NCBI GenBank assembly: GCA_964511185.1
Contig: CAZEDU010000173.1
Span: forward strand, 1 to 7,465
DNA length: 7,465 nt
Direction: 5' to 3'
DNA from: CAZEDU01 sp964511185
Lineage (GTDB): Bacteria > Myxococcota > Myxococcia > Myxococcales > Myxococcaceae
A program made the position numbers and the translations under genes. This document shows, piece by piece, positions 1 to 5,207 of the stretch (position 1 is the stretch's first letter; every line of letters begins with the position of its first letter). Under the pieces are notes generated by a model. The model ran no database searches. It was not told the origin of the DNA and worked only from the letters and a program-made list of their open reading frames with translations.

Positions 1-107
1 GTGTGGAGGAAGGTCGGCTTGTCCTGGGCGTGCGCGGCGGCCGGAAGAGCGGCCAGCACCCATGGGAGCACCAACGGGAGAACCGACGCGAGACGAAGGA
101 GGGCCAA
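1..107 (-). CDS. Possible exported protein, N-terminal fragment (signal peptide only)
   Basis: Reading the minus strand toward the left edge, one frame encodes a textbook Sec signal peptide. It has a short basic start (MALLR if TTG at 107-105 is used), a leucine/valine-rich core of about 16 residues, and a PAAAHA ending that predicts cleavage before QDKPTFLH. The gene then leaves the window after about 35 codons, so the mature protein is unseen. Third positions are mostly G or C, as in real genes here. The weak point is the start: no ATG exists in this frame and there is no Shine-Dalgarno ahead of the TTG, whose upstream bases are pyrimidine-rich. It would be divergent from the ChaN-like gene. 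No function can be assigned. It could be a chance shadow, because hydrophobic signal-like segments do arise in GC-rich noncoding DNA. Confidence 0.35.
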   Translation of the reverse strand, partial: MALLRLASVLPLVLPWVLAALPAAAHAQDKPTFLH

Positions 108-214
108 CGCAAGGAGGGATGCTCGGCCGGCCGTCGGGGAAATGCAAGGAGTCGTCGCCCACCCTTTTTTTGATCCGCCGGGGTGCGCGTGCGAGGTTGA
201 AGATCTCGTCCCGC

Positions 215-1777
215 ATGCGCGCGTCCCTTTCGCTTCATCTTTCGCTCTTCCGGCGGCAGAAGGCGCAGATCGCCCGCGCGGTCGAAGGCTCCTCCCCCGC
301 TTTTCGCGCGTACGCGTCGCGCTACCAGCGCCGCACGCGGACCTATCGCCGGGGGCTGTCGCGCGAGCAGGTCGCCGCCGAGCTGGCCGCGGCCGACGTG
401 ATCTACGTCGGCGACTACCACACGCTCCGCCGCTCGCAGGAGACGTACCTCTCGTGGGTCGAAGCGGCGCACGCCTGGGGGCGTCCGCTGGTGCTCGCGC
501 TCGAGTTCATCGAAGGGCGGCACCAAGAGGTTCTCGATCGGTACCTCGCCGGCCGCCTCAGCGAGCGCGCGTTCCTCGAGCGCATCGGCCGTTCGCCGTC
601 GAGCTCGTTCGACATGTGGCTCGGGGTGGAGCCGATCCTGCGCTTCGCGCGCGAGCACGGCCTCCCGGTGGTGGCGATCGATCGCCGCGCGCGCGGGCCC
701 GGCGCGCTCCAGAAGCGCGACCGCTTCGCCGCCCTGCGCATCGCCGAGGCGCTCGGCGGCATGCCCGACGCGCGGGTGATGGTGCTGATGGGCCAGTACC
801 ACGTCGCGCCCTGCCACCTCCCGGCGGCCGTCCAGCGGACGCTCGGGGCGCGCGACGGGCGGCGGCACCTGGTCGTGTACCAGAACTGCGAAGGCGTCTA
901 CTGGCGGCTGGTGCGCCAGGGCGTGGCCGACGAGACGTTCGCCGTCGAGCTGCGCGAGGGCGAGCTGTGCCTGATCAACGCCTCTCCGGTGGTGTGCCAG
1001 CAGAGCTTCCTCGACTACCTCGAGGCGGAGAGCAGCGACGAGCCGCTCGCCGACGAGGGCGCCCACGCCCGCTTCGCCGAGATGGCCGGGCTGGTCGCGC
1101 GGTTCGTGGGGGTCGACGTTCGCCGCGCGCTGCGCGAGGTGGAAGTGGCGACCGCCGCCGACTTCGATTTCCTCGAGCGGGCCCGCGCGCGCGCCGGCTT
1201 CACGCGGCACGAGCTCCAAGCGCTCAAGCAGCAGGTGCTTTGGCGCGAGAGCTACTACGTGCCGCGCGCGCGCATGGCGTACCTGGCGACGCTGTCGGTG
1301 AACCACGCCGCGGAGGAAGCCGCCCACTTCGTGCGCCACTGCTGCGTGGGGGAGGCGATGGAAGCGGCGCGGACGGCGTCGGACACCTTCTACGCGCGCT
1401 GCATCGAGGAGGCGATCGGCTTCTTCGGCTCGAAGCTGGTGAACCCACGCCGCCGCTGCTGGACGATCGCCGACTGGGCGCAGGCGTTTCGGCAGCGCCG
1501 GGGAGAAGACCGGAACATCGCCGCGTTCGTGCTGGCCCACAGCGCGGCCGAGACGGAGGGCGCCGAGCAGGCCTCGAAGCTCATCCCGCTCAAGCAGGAC
1601 CGGCTCTTCCACGCGGTGAGCCACGGCCTGGGCTACCAGCTGGGCGACGCCCTCTTCCGCGCGTTCGATGCCGGCCGAATGGGCCGCGCCGCGATGCGCG
1701 CGTTGTTCAAGGATCCGCTGCGCCGGCCGAAGGAGCGCTACTTCGAGCTGCGGACGCGGTCCCACCCTTTTCCGTAG
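215..1777 (+). CDS. ChaN/TIKI-fold domain protein with long C-terminal extension
   Basis: The N-terminal part (about residues 49-215 of 520) matches the ChaN-like haem-binding uptake family (Cofac_haem_bdg, DUF399; TIKI/EreA-type fold). Visible landmarks in order are VIYVGDYHT (GDYH at 66-69, in place of the usual GE.H), LALEFIEGRHQ with Glu97, the YLAGRLSERAFL helix, W...EPILRFAREHGLPVVAID, and VMVLMGQYH with His196. Family members bind haem or act as metal-dependent hydrolases/proteases; which applies here cannot be told. Typical ChaN proteins have roughly 280 residues, so the C-terminal 270 or so residues, alpha-helical and rich in His, Cys and Arg, form an extra region I do not recognise. 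Unlike classic ChaN lipoproteins there is no lipobox or clear signal peptide. ATG at 215 is chosen because upstream codons (open to 62) look noncoding; the Shine-Dalgarno is weak. The last 40 bp overlap the convergent metallopeptidase gene. Confidence 0.8.
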   Translation: MRASLSLHLSLFRRQKAQIARAVEGSSPAFRAYASRYQRRTRTYRRGLSREQVAAELAAADVIYVGDYHTLRRSQETYLSWVEAAHAWGRPLVLALEFIEGRHQEVLDRYLAGRLSERAFLERIGRSPSSSFDMWLGVEPILRFAREHGLPVVAIDRRARGPGALQKRDRFAALRIAEALGGMPDARVMVLMGQYHVAPCHLPAAVQRTLGARDGRRHLVVYQNCEGVYWRLVRQGVADETFAVELREGELCLINASPVVCQQSFLDYLEAESSDEPLADEGAHARFAEMAGLVARFVGVDVRRALREVEVATAADFDFLERARARAGFTRHELQALKQQVLWRESYYVPRARMAYLATLSVNHAAEEAAHFVRHCCVGEAMEAARTASDTFYARCIEEAIGFFGSKLVNPRRRCWTIADWAQAFRQRRGEDRNIAAFVLAHSAAETEGAEQASKLIPLKQDRLFHAVSHGLGYQLGDALFRAFDAGRMGRAAMRALFKDPLRRPKERYFELRTRSHPFP

Positions 1778-2396
1778 TACTCGCTGTACGGCTCGTTGGT
1801 GGTGCTCGTCCGCGTCGTCGGCTGGTGGAAGAGCGCGACCATGGCGCGGGTGGCGAACCGGTGCGCGGCCTCGTCGCGCGTGCGCGGCGACCTGCGCTGG
1901 GCGCGCGGCGTCGCGAGGTACTGGTTGTACGCGGCCATGTATTGAGGCTCGAAGGGAGCCGTGGCGCCCTGAATGTCGACGCCCGCGCGCACCAGCTCGA
2001 GGCGCGCGCGGACCTGGAGCGCGGTGCCCATGCCTTCCTCTTCCAGCATTCGTCGAACGTAGTCGGTGCGGGGCAGGCTCAGGATCCGATCATTGCCAGT
2101 CGTGTTCGCGAGGTCCCGGCGCGCGTGGTAGGTCTCGTGAACCAGCGAGAGCGCTTGCTGTCCAGCGGTCCAGGTGGAGTCGACACCATGCGCCGGCGCG
2201 ACGAATCCCAGAACGTGCCGCCCCCCGGCTCGAAGTGAACGGGGATTCGGTTCTGGCGAAGAAAGGCCGCGGACATACGGCTGATCCGGCTCCGAAAGAT
2301 CAGCGTCTGCAGGGCGCCCAGGAGCACGCGATCGGCCGCGCGGCGCGCTCGGACAACGGCGCGTTGTGCGACAGCTGCACGAACGGAATTCGACAT
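1738..2396 (-). pseudogene. HExxH metallopeptidase-like protein, frame broken at a G run
   Basis: Two minus-strand frames join into one sensible protein if one G is added to the six-G run at 2221-2226. The repaired gene is 660 nt and encodes 219 residues. It starts at ATG 2396-2394, with GAGG (2406-2409) nine bases upstream, and ends at TAG 1740-1738. The joint reads NRIPVHFEPGG then RHVLGFVAPAHG. Residues 87-91 are HETYH, a zinc-metallopeptidase HExxH motif, in the context SLVHETYHARRD. About 30 residues later comes RRMLEEEGMGTALQVR, whose acidic cluster (119-121) could supply a third ligand or structural role. This arrangement resembles the putative metallopeptidase family DUF6782, from memory and not confirmed. 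No signal peptide is seen. The break may be a sequencing error, real decay, or rescue by slippage. The HExxH motif lies downstream of the break, so an uncorrected product would lack it. Confidence 0.72.
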
Positions 2397-2405
2397 ATCC
2401 AATGA

Positions 2406-2435
2406 CCTCGAGACGGATGGGGCATTGGGATTATC
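2406..2435 (-). promoter_or_regulatory. Putative -10 box and ribosome binding site of the metallopeptidase-like gene
   Basis: On the minus strand GATAAT (plus 2430-2435) matches five of six bases of a sigma-70 -10 box. It lies about 33 bases before the ATG, giving a leader of some 25-30 bases that ends with GAGG at 2406-2409. No good -35 hexamer sits at 16-18 bp, so promoter activity is only suggested. The Shine-Dalgarno spacing of nine bases supports the chosen start. The gene may also be read through from the lipoprotein gene, 82 bp upstream. Confidence 0.3.
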
Positions 2436-2478
2436 GACCTCGGTCCGCAATCGTTTCGTTGCCTGTGGTTGCCGGGAC

Positions 2479-3498
2479 TTAAGGTCCTCTGACCACCTGG
2501 AAGCGGGTGCCCTGCGCCGGGAAAGGTCCCCCGAAACGCTCCGCACGTGCGGTGGCGAGCTCGTTCGGCAAGGACCAGAACTGCCCGGACTCGTGGACGA
2601 CGACCAGCTCGTACTCGCCAGGAGGAATGGCCTCGAGCGCGGTGGTGGTCGGACCGCGGCCTGGCTCGTCAGTGACCGTGACCGCCTGCGGCACGAGGAA
2701 CGCCGTCAGCCGCTCGACCGCGACGGCGCGCTCGAGGTTGGCGCCCAGGGTGGCCAGGAACGGAGCCGGGTCCAGCGCCATGGGCAACAGGACCGTGGCC
2801 GGCCTTCCCATTCGGTCGACGGGCACCGTCTGCCCGGGCTTGGGCAAGTAGCGCAGAAAGACCTTCGGGTAGAGGTCGGGGATGCCGTCGCCGTCGTCAT
2901 CGTCGGGCAAGCCGTCTTGGTTCTGATCGACGAGCCGGACCAGGAACGCGAGCTTCGCGCGGTCGAGCAGGCCGCCCAGGTCGTCGAGCACCAACGTGAG
3001 GCTCTCGACTTGGGAGGGGACGTCGGAGAACGAAACGAGCCCCGCGTCGCTCTCCAGCCGAAAAGCGGGAGGCTCCCACGAGACCGGGATGTCGATGACG
3101 AGATCGCGGACCAGCGCCTCGCCCGGCTGCAGGTTCAAGTCGACGAACGCGGACCTGCGATCGCCCGCGCCCGGCTGCGCGAGGATGGCGAGATCGGGCG
3201 GGAAGTCGCGATCGAAGTCGAGCACCGCGTACATGCGATAGGGGTTCGGCTGCACCGCGCCGAAGACGAACCGAAAGTCCCCGCGCGAGAGGCGCTCGTC
3301 GGAGACCGCCGTGACGTACTCGGGGACGGTCTCGTTGCGCGCGCGGGAGCCGGCCGCCGGGTAGAGCAGCACGTAGGCGTCGCCCCGCGTCCCCAGCGTC
3401 ACCCTCACCTCCCCCGAGACCTGGCCGACGCGCTCCAGCGCGCCCATGGGGCTCGAGCACGCGGCGAGCGCCAGGACGCAGGCGAGGAGGGGCTTCAC
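2479..3498 (-). CDS. Outer-membrane-type lipoprotein with Asp-rich calcium-binding-like loop
   Basis: The 339-residue product begins (M/V)KPLLACVLALAACSSP, a short lipoprotein signal with lipobox LAAC and the lipidated cysteine at residue 14. Ser follows at +2 and no Asp retention signal is present, so export to the outer membrane or surface is likely. Residues 191-208 read DQNQDGLPDDDDGDGIPD, a thrombospondin-type-3/EF-hand-like calcium-binding loop frequent in secreted proteins. The N-terminal SGEVRVTLGTRGDAYVLLYP and C-terminal IPPGEYELVVVHESGQ are beta-strand-like and resemble carboxypeptidase-regulatory or other Ig-like folds. No catalytic motif is visible and function is unknown. GTG 3498-3496 is the only reasonable start: no other start codon lies nearby in frame and it puts the lipobox in place. 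Its Shine-Dalgarno is poor, which together with the 13-bp gap to the zinc-finger gene suggests translational coupling. Confidence 0.82.
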   Translation of the reverse strand: MKPLLACVLALAACSSPMGALERVGQVSGEVRVTLGTRGDAYVLLYPAAGSRARNETVPEYVTAVSDERLSRGDFRFVFGAVQPNPYRMYAVLDFDRDFPPDLAILAQPGAGDRRSAFVDLNLQPGEALVRDLVIDIPVSWEPPAFRLESDAGLVSFSDVPSQVESLTLVLDDLGGLLDRAKLAFLVRLVDQNQDGLPDDDDGDGIPDLYPKVFLRYLPKPGQTVPVDRMGRPATVLLPMALDPAPFLATLGANLERAVAVERLTAFLVPQAVTVTDEPGRGPTTTALEAIPPGEYELVVVHESGQFWSLPNELATARAERFGGPFPAQGTRFQVVRGP

Positions 3499-3511
3499 GC
3501 CGTTGACGGGT

Positions 3512-3835
3512 TCAAGGCGCTGGATCGTGCCTCGGCGCGGGTTCGGATCCCACGGCGGACAGCCTCTCGACGAACGCATCGTCTCGGTAACAGTACGCCC
3601 ATTCCTCTTCGGGCTCGAACGATCGAACGACCGGGTGATGCGAGTGGCGAAAGTGTTTCGTCGCATGTCGATTGATCGAGCTGTCGCAGCAACCAACGTG
3701 GCCGCACGACAGGCAGAGCCGCAGGTGAACCCACGCGTCGCCGACCGCGAGGCATTCCTCACAGCCATCCGCGCTTGGCGTCACCCCGGAGGCGCGCTGA
3801 GCCGCTTGGGTCAGATGTTCACATTCGTAGGTCAT
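3512..3835 (-). CDS. UBP-type zinc-finger protein
   Basis: This 107-residue protein carries one UBP-type zinc finger (ZnF_UBP, PF02148 type). The ligand pattern is visible: CEH at residues 5-7, CEEC at 25-28, WVHLRLCLSCGHVGCC (36-50), then H57, H61, H64 and H66-H67 in NRHATKHFRHSHHPV. It is followed by the conserved strand VVRSFEPEEEWAYCYRDDAF. In eukaryotes this fold binds the free C-terminus of ubiquitin. Bacterial single-domain versions are common in actinobacteria and myxobacteria and their ligand is not established. The finger makes up nearly the whole protein, which is probably cytoplasmic. ATG 3835-3833 has AGGAG at 3842-3846 with a six-base spacer. The lipoprotein gene starts 13 bp after its stop, so the two are likely cotranscribed. 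Codons after about residue 93 form a low-complexity tail. Confidence 0.9.
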   Translation of the reverse strand: MTYECEHLTQAAQRASGVTPSADGCEECLAVGDAWVHLRLCLSCGHVGCCDSSINRHATKHFRHSHHPVVRSFEPEEEWAYCYRDDAFVERLSAVGSEPAPRHDPAP

Positions 3836-3836
3836 C

Positions 3837-3861
3837 GAACACTCCTGCCCGAAGGGTGTTC
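3837..3861. repeat. Inverted repeat over the ribosome binding site of the UBP zinc-finger gene
   Basis: GAACAC (3837-3842) and GTGTTC (3856-3861) are perfect six-base inverted arms with 13 bases between them. The AGGAG ribosome binding site of the zinc-finger gene (3842-3846) lies in the loop and one arm, so the transcript could form a small hairpin over it. As DNA it could equally be a repressor operator. The sequence supports only the symmetry; function is inference, and six-base arms can occur by chance. Confidence 0.35.
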
Positions 3862-3888
3862 AGGGTCCATGCTCTGCGGGAGTGCCGT

Positions 3889-3910
3889 CATAAAAACGAA
3901 TTAAAATACA
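3889..3910 (+). promoter_or_regulatory. AT-rich divergent promoter region with -10-like TAAAAT
   Basis: The 128-bp gap between two divergent genes contains a short A/T-rich block that stands out in this GC-rich window. TAAAAT at 3902-3907 resembles a -10 box for the plus-strand antitoxin gene, whose ATG is 57 bases further on. No clear -35 hexamer is seen at 16-18 bp. Toxin-antitoxin operons are usually autoregulated from such a spot, but I cannot identify an operator tied to this gene. Confidence 0.3.
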
Positions 3911-3963
3911 GCACCTTGAGCCCTTTGCCGCCGCCCAAGACCTCGGGCCATATTCCTAGCGGT

Positions 3964-4362
3964 ATGAAGACATCTATCGAGATATCTGACCCGCTGCTGA
4001 ACCGCGCGCGCGCCCTGGCCGCACGTGAGGGCAAGACGCTCCGCGAGCTGGTGGAGGCTGGGTTGCGGCTCGTTCTGGAGCGGGAGGAGCGCGCCGAGCC
4101 GTTCAAGCTTCGCGATGCGTCGGTTGGCGGGCGGGGGCTGGTGCAGGGGCTGCGCTATGACGAGTGGGGCAAGATTCTCGAAGTGGCTTACGAAGGTCGG
4201 ACCTTGACCTCTTGCCTCCGAGGGGCTCGGGTTTCCGGACCGCTGATACACGACGGACGCATCGCGGCGCTCTGTGCGCTGCACGGCATCCACGAGCAGT
4301 GGACCGCCGATCGCGACTTCAGCCGATTCTCGAACCTGCGCACGCGCAACCCGCTCGTCTGA
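3964..4362 (+). CDS. VapB-type antitoxin fused in frame to the C-terminal piece of VapC
   Basis: The 132-residue reading frame is a chimera. Residues 1-79 are a VapB-family type II antitoxin: MKTSIEISDPLLNRARALAA followed by REGKTLRELVEAGLRLVL is the ribbon-helix-helix-like DNA-binding part, and FKLRDASVGGRGL then YDEWGKILEVAYEGR is the usual toxin-neutralising tail, after which such antitoxins normally stop. Residues 90-132 (SGPLIHDGRIAALC, then WTADRDFSRF and RTRNPLV) are the usual C-terminus of the partner VapC PIN ribonuclease. The normal antitoxin stop, the toxin start and about two thirds of the PIN domain are missing, including the N-terminal catalytic Asp (DTN motif). An internal deletion therefore joined the two genes. 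The antitoxin part may still bind DNA or a related toxin; ribonuclease activity is not expected. ATG 3964 has no strong Shine-Dalgarno. An alternative upstream start at 3775 is unsupported. Confidence 0.85.
   Translation: MKTSIEISDPLLNRARALAAREGKTLRELVEAGLRLVLEREERAEPFKLRDASVGGRGLVQGLRYDEWGKILEVAYEGRTLTSCLRGARVSGPLIHDGRIAALCALHGIHEQWTADRDFSRFSNLRTRNPLV
4228..4362 (+). pseudogene. vapC: VapC PIN-domain toxin, C-terminal remnant
   Basis: This is the toxin part of the fusion frame. The retained motifs are HDGRIAALC, HG then WTADRDFSRF, and RNPLV, matching the last 40-45 residues of VapC toxins. Those residues hold the late acidic positions of the PIN active site. A complete VapC has about 125-150 residues and begins with a DTN-containing strand, none of which is present upstream. 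The exact junction cannot be fixed; it lies between about 4200 and 4235. CGGACC occurs at both 4198-4203 and 4236-4241, near the likely ends, but whether it took part in the deletion is speculation. Confidence 0.75.
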
Positions 4363-4370
4363 AGGAGCCG

Positions 4371-4907
4371 ATGGTCTACCAAGTGCTGAGCTCTTCACCG
4401 GACGCGCTCTCGTTCGCGACGCACCCACGCGCGCGGCGCGGGCGAGGCGTTCTCTTCGCGACCGCTCCGTGGGTCGTCTACGTGCTGACCTTGAGCGGCC
4501 TGTTCCTGCTCGCCACGCGCGACCTGTCGATGTGGGAAGACCTCAAGCGTGTCGCGGCGTATGGCGCGCTGGTCACCTTCGCCCTGTCGCTCCTGTGCTT
4601 CTGGCTCGGCCGACGCGTGAACACCCGCATCGACGTGAGGCCCCAAGAGATCCACATCGAGGAAACTCCGGCGCTCGGCCCACCGCGGGTCACCCGATTG
4701 ACGCCGCCCGAGCTGAAGGCGCTCTCGCTCGAGCCGAGCCTGCGCTCGCTCGGCGCCGACTACCTGCTCGTCGCGCAGCGCACCGACGGCCACAAGCTCG
4801 CGCTGGCCGAGGGTGAGCCGCACAGCGGCCAGCTGCACAGCTTCGCGGAGCAGATGGCGAGCATCACGCGGGTGCCGCTCGAGCGGCCGACCGCTGCGCT
4901 CACTTAA
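4371..4907 (+). CDS. Two-TM membrane protein of unknown function
   Basis: The 178-residue product has a short hydrophilic N-terminus and two predicted transmembrane helices at about residues 27-48 (VLFATAPWVVYVLTLSGLFL) and 61-80. A soluble C-terminal region of about 95 residues follows, beginning RIDVRPQEIHIEE. Its alternating beta pattern (IDVRPQEIHIEE, then DYLLVAQRTDGHKLALAEG) recalls bacterial PH-like domains of small membrane proteins, but I cannot name a family. The positive-inside pattern (RARRGRG before TM1, RRVNTR after TM2) puts both ends in the cytoplasm. ATG 4371 is preceded by AAGGAG (4362-4367) only three bases away, sharing bases with the stop of the antitoxin fusion. It was therefore probably translated with the toxin-antitoxin cassette or starts in its tail. 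The ankyrin membrane protein follows 55 bp downstream; a shared membrane role is possible but unproven. Confidence 0.75.
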   Translation: MVYQVLSSSPDALSFATHPRARRGRGVLFATAPWVVYVLTLSGLFLLATRDLSMWEDLKRVAAYGALVTFALSLLCFWLGRRVNTRIDVRPQEIHIEETPALGPPRVTRLTPPELKALSLEPSLRSLGADYLLVAQRTDGHKLALAEGEPHSGQLHSFAEQMASITRVPLERPTAALT

Positions 4908-4948
4908 GCCAGACGGGCGGGCTCGACGCATTCCAGGTCTGCCCACGG

Positions 4949-4965
4949 TACACTCGTTGCTGGTG
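4949..4965 (+). promoter_or_regulatory. -10-like TACACT placed for a leaderless GTG start
   Basis: TACACT at 4949-4954 resembles a sigma-70 -10 element (consensus TATAAT). The GTG at 4963 begins eight bases after it, where transcription would be expected to start. No Shine-Dalgarno is found in front of this GTG or the alternative TTG at 4957. The layout fits a leaderless mRNA. No convincing -35 is present at 16-18 bp, so this remains a hypothesis. Confidence 0.35.
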
Positions 4966-5197
4966 CCCAACCTCTTCCGTCCAGCCGCGCTCATACTCGG
5001 TGGCTGTCTGACGGTCCTGCTGTTGTGGTGGCCGTTCGCGGAGTTCGCGTCGTTTGGGATCAGCTATCCCGCGACCTTCATCCTCGCGGCCCTTCTCGGC
5101 GCTGGTCTCTACGGCAGCGTGCGGCTGAGTGGGCTCGTGGCCCGCGGCTGGCTGCTTCCCGTCGCGGCGACGTGCGCGACGGCGCTCTGGTTGATGG
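4963..5197 (+). CDS. N-terminal membrane segment of the ankyrin-repeat protein (runs into gap)
   Basis: Seventy-eight codons are visible before the N run. They encode three hydrophobic segments at about residues 6-25, 33-53 and 62-78, the last cut off at TALWLM. No soluble domain is seen. The stretch after the gap is open, hydrophilic and in the same direction, so this is most likely the start of the ankyrin protein and not a separate gene. To join in frame the true gap must be a multiple of three bases; the ten N shown are not, and are probably an arbitrary filler. GTG 4963 gives (M/V)PNLFRPAALILGG, a normal membrane-protein start; TTG 4957 is the alternative. There is no Shine-Dalgarno. If the parts are two genes, this one would be a small multi-TM protein. 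Confidence 0.62.
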
Positions 5198-5207
5198 NNN
5201 NNNNNNN
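5198..5207. other. Assembly gap (ten N)
   Basis: Ten consecutive undetermined bases interrupt the coding region. Because the frames on the two sides do not agree across exactly ten bases but would across a multiple of three, the run is probably a scaffold placeholder of unknown true length. The flanks show no obvious repeat. Confidence 0.95.

Noticed and set aside
110..121. Strong Shine-Dalgarno AAGGAGG followed by an in-frame ATG at 119 for the ChaN-like gene
   Set aside because: Only one base separates the motif from the ATG, and the codons between 119 and 215 look noncoding, so ATG 215 is preferred, although its own ribosome binding site is weak.
165..171. Seven-T run as an intrinsic terminator
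   Set aside because: No GC-rich hairpin directly precedes it in the transcript direction and no gene ends just upstream on the plus strand.
1..2238. 745-codon open frame on the plus strand starting with GTG at the first base
   Set aside because: It is a shadow frame of the ChaN-like gene: Arg/Ala/Gly/Pro-rich with no domain, crossing two opposite-strand gene ends.
2425..3675. 416-codon plus-strand open frame
   Set aside because: It is antisense to the lipoprotein and zinc-finger genes, which have a lipobox and zinc ligands; this frame shows only charged low-complexity residues typical of GC-rich antisense.
3848..3864. Possible SOS (LexA) box ending in GTTCAGG upstream of the zinc-finger gene
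   Set aside because: Only the right half resembles the myxobacterial LexA site as I remember it; the left half does not match, so it is not reported as an operator.
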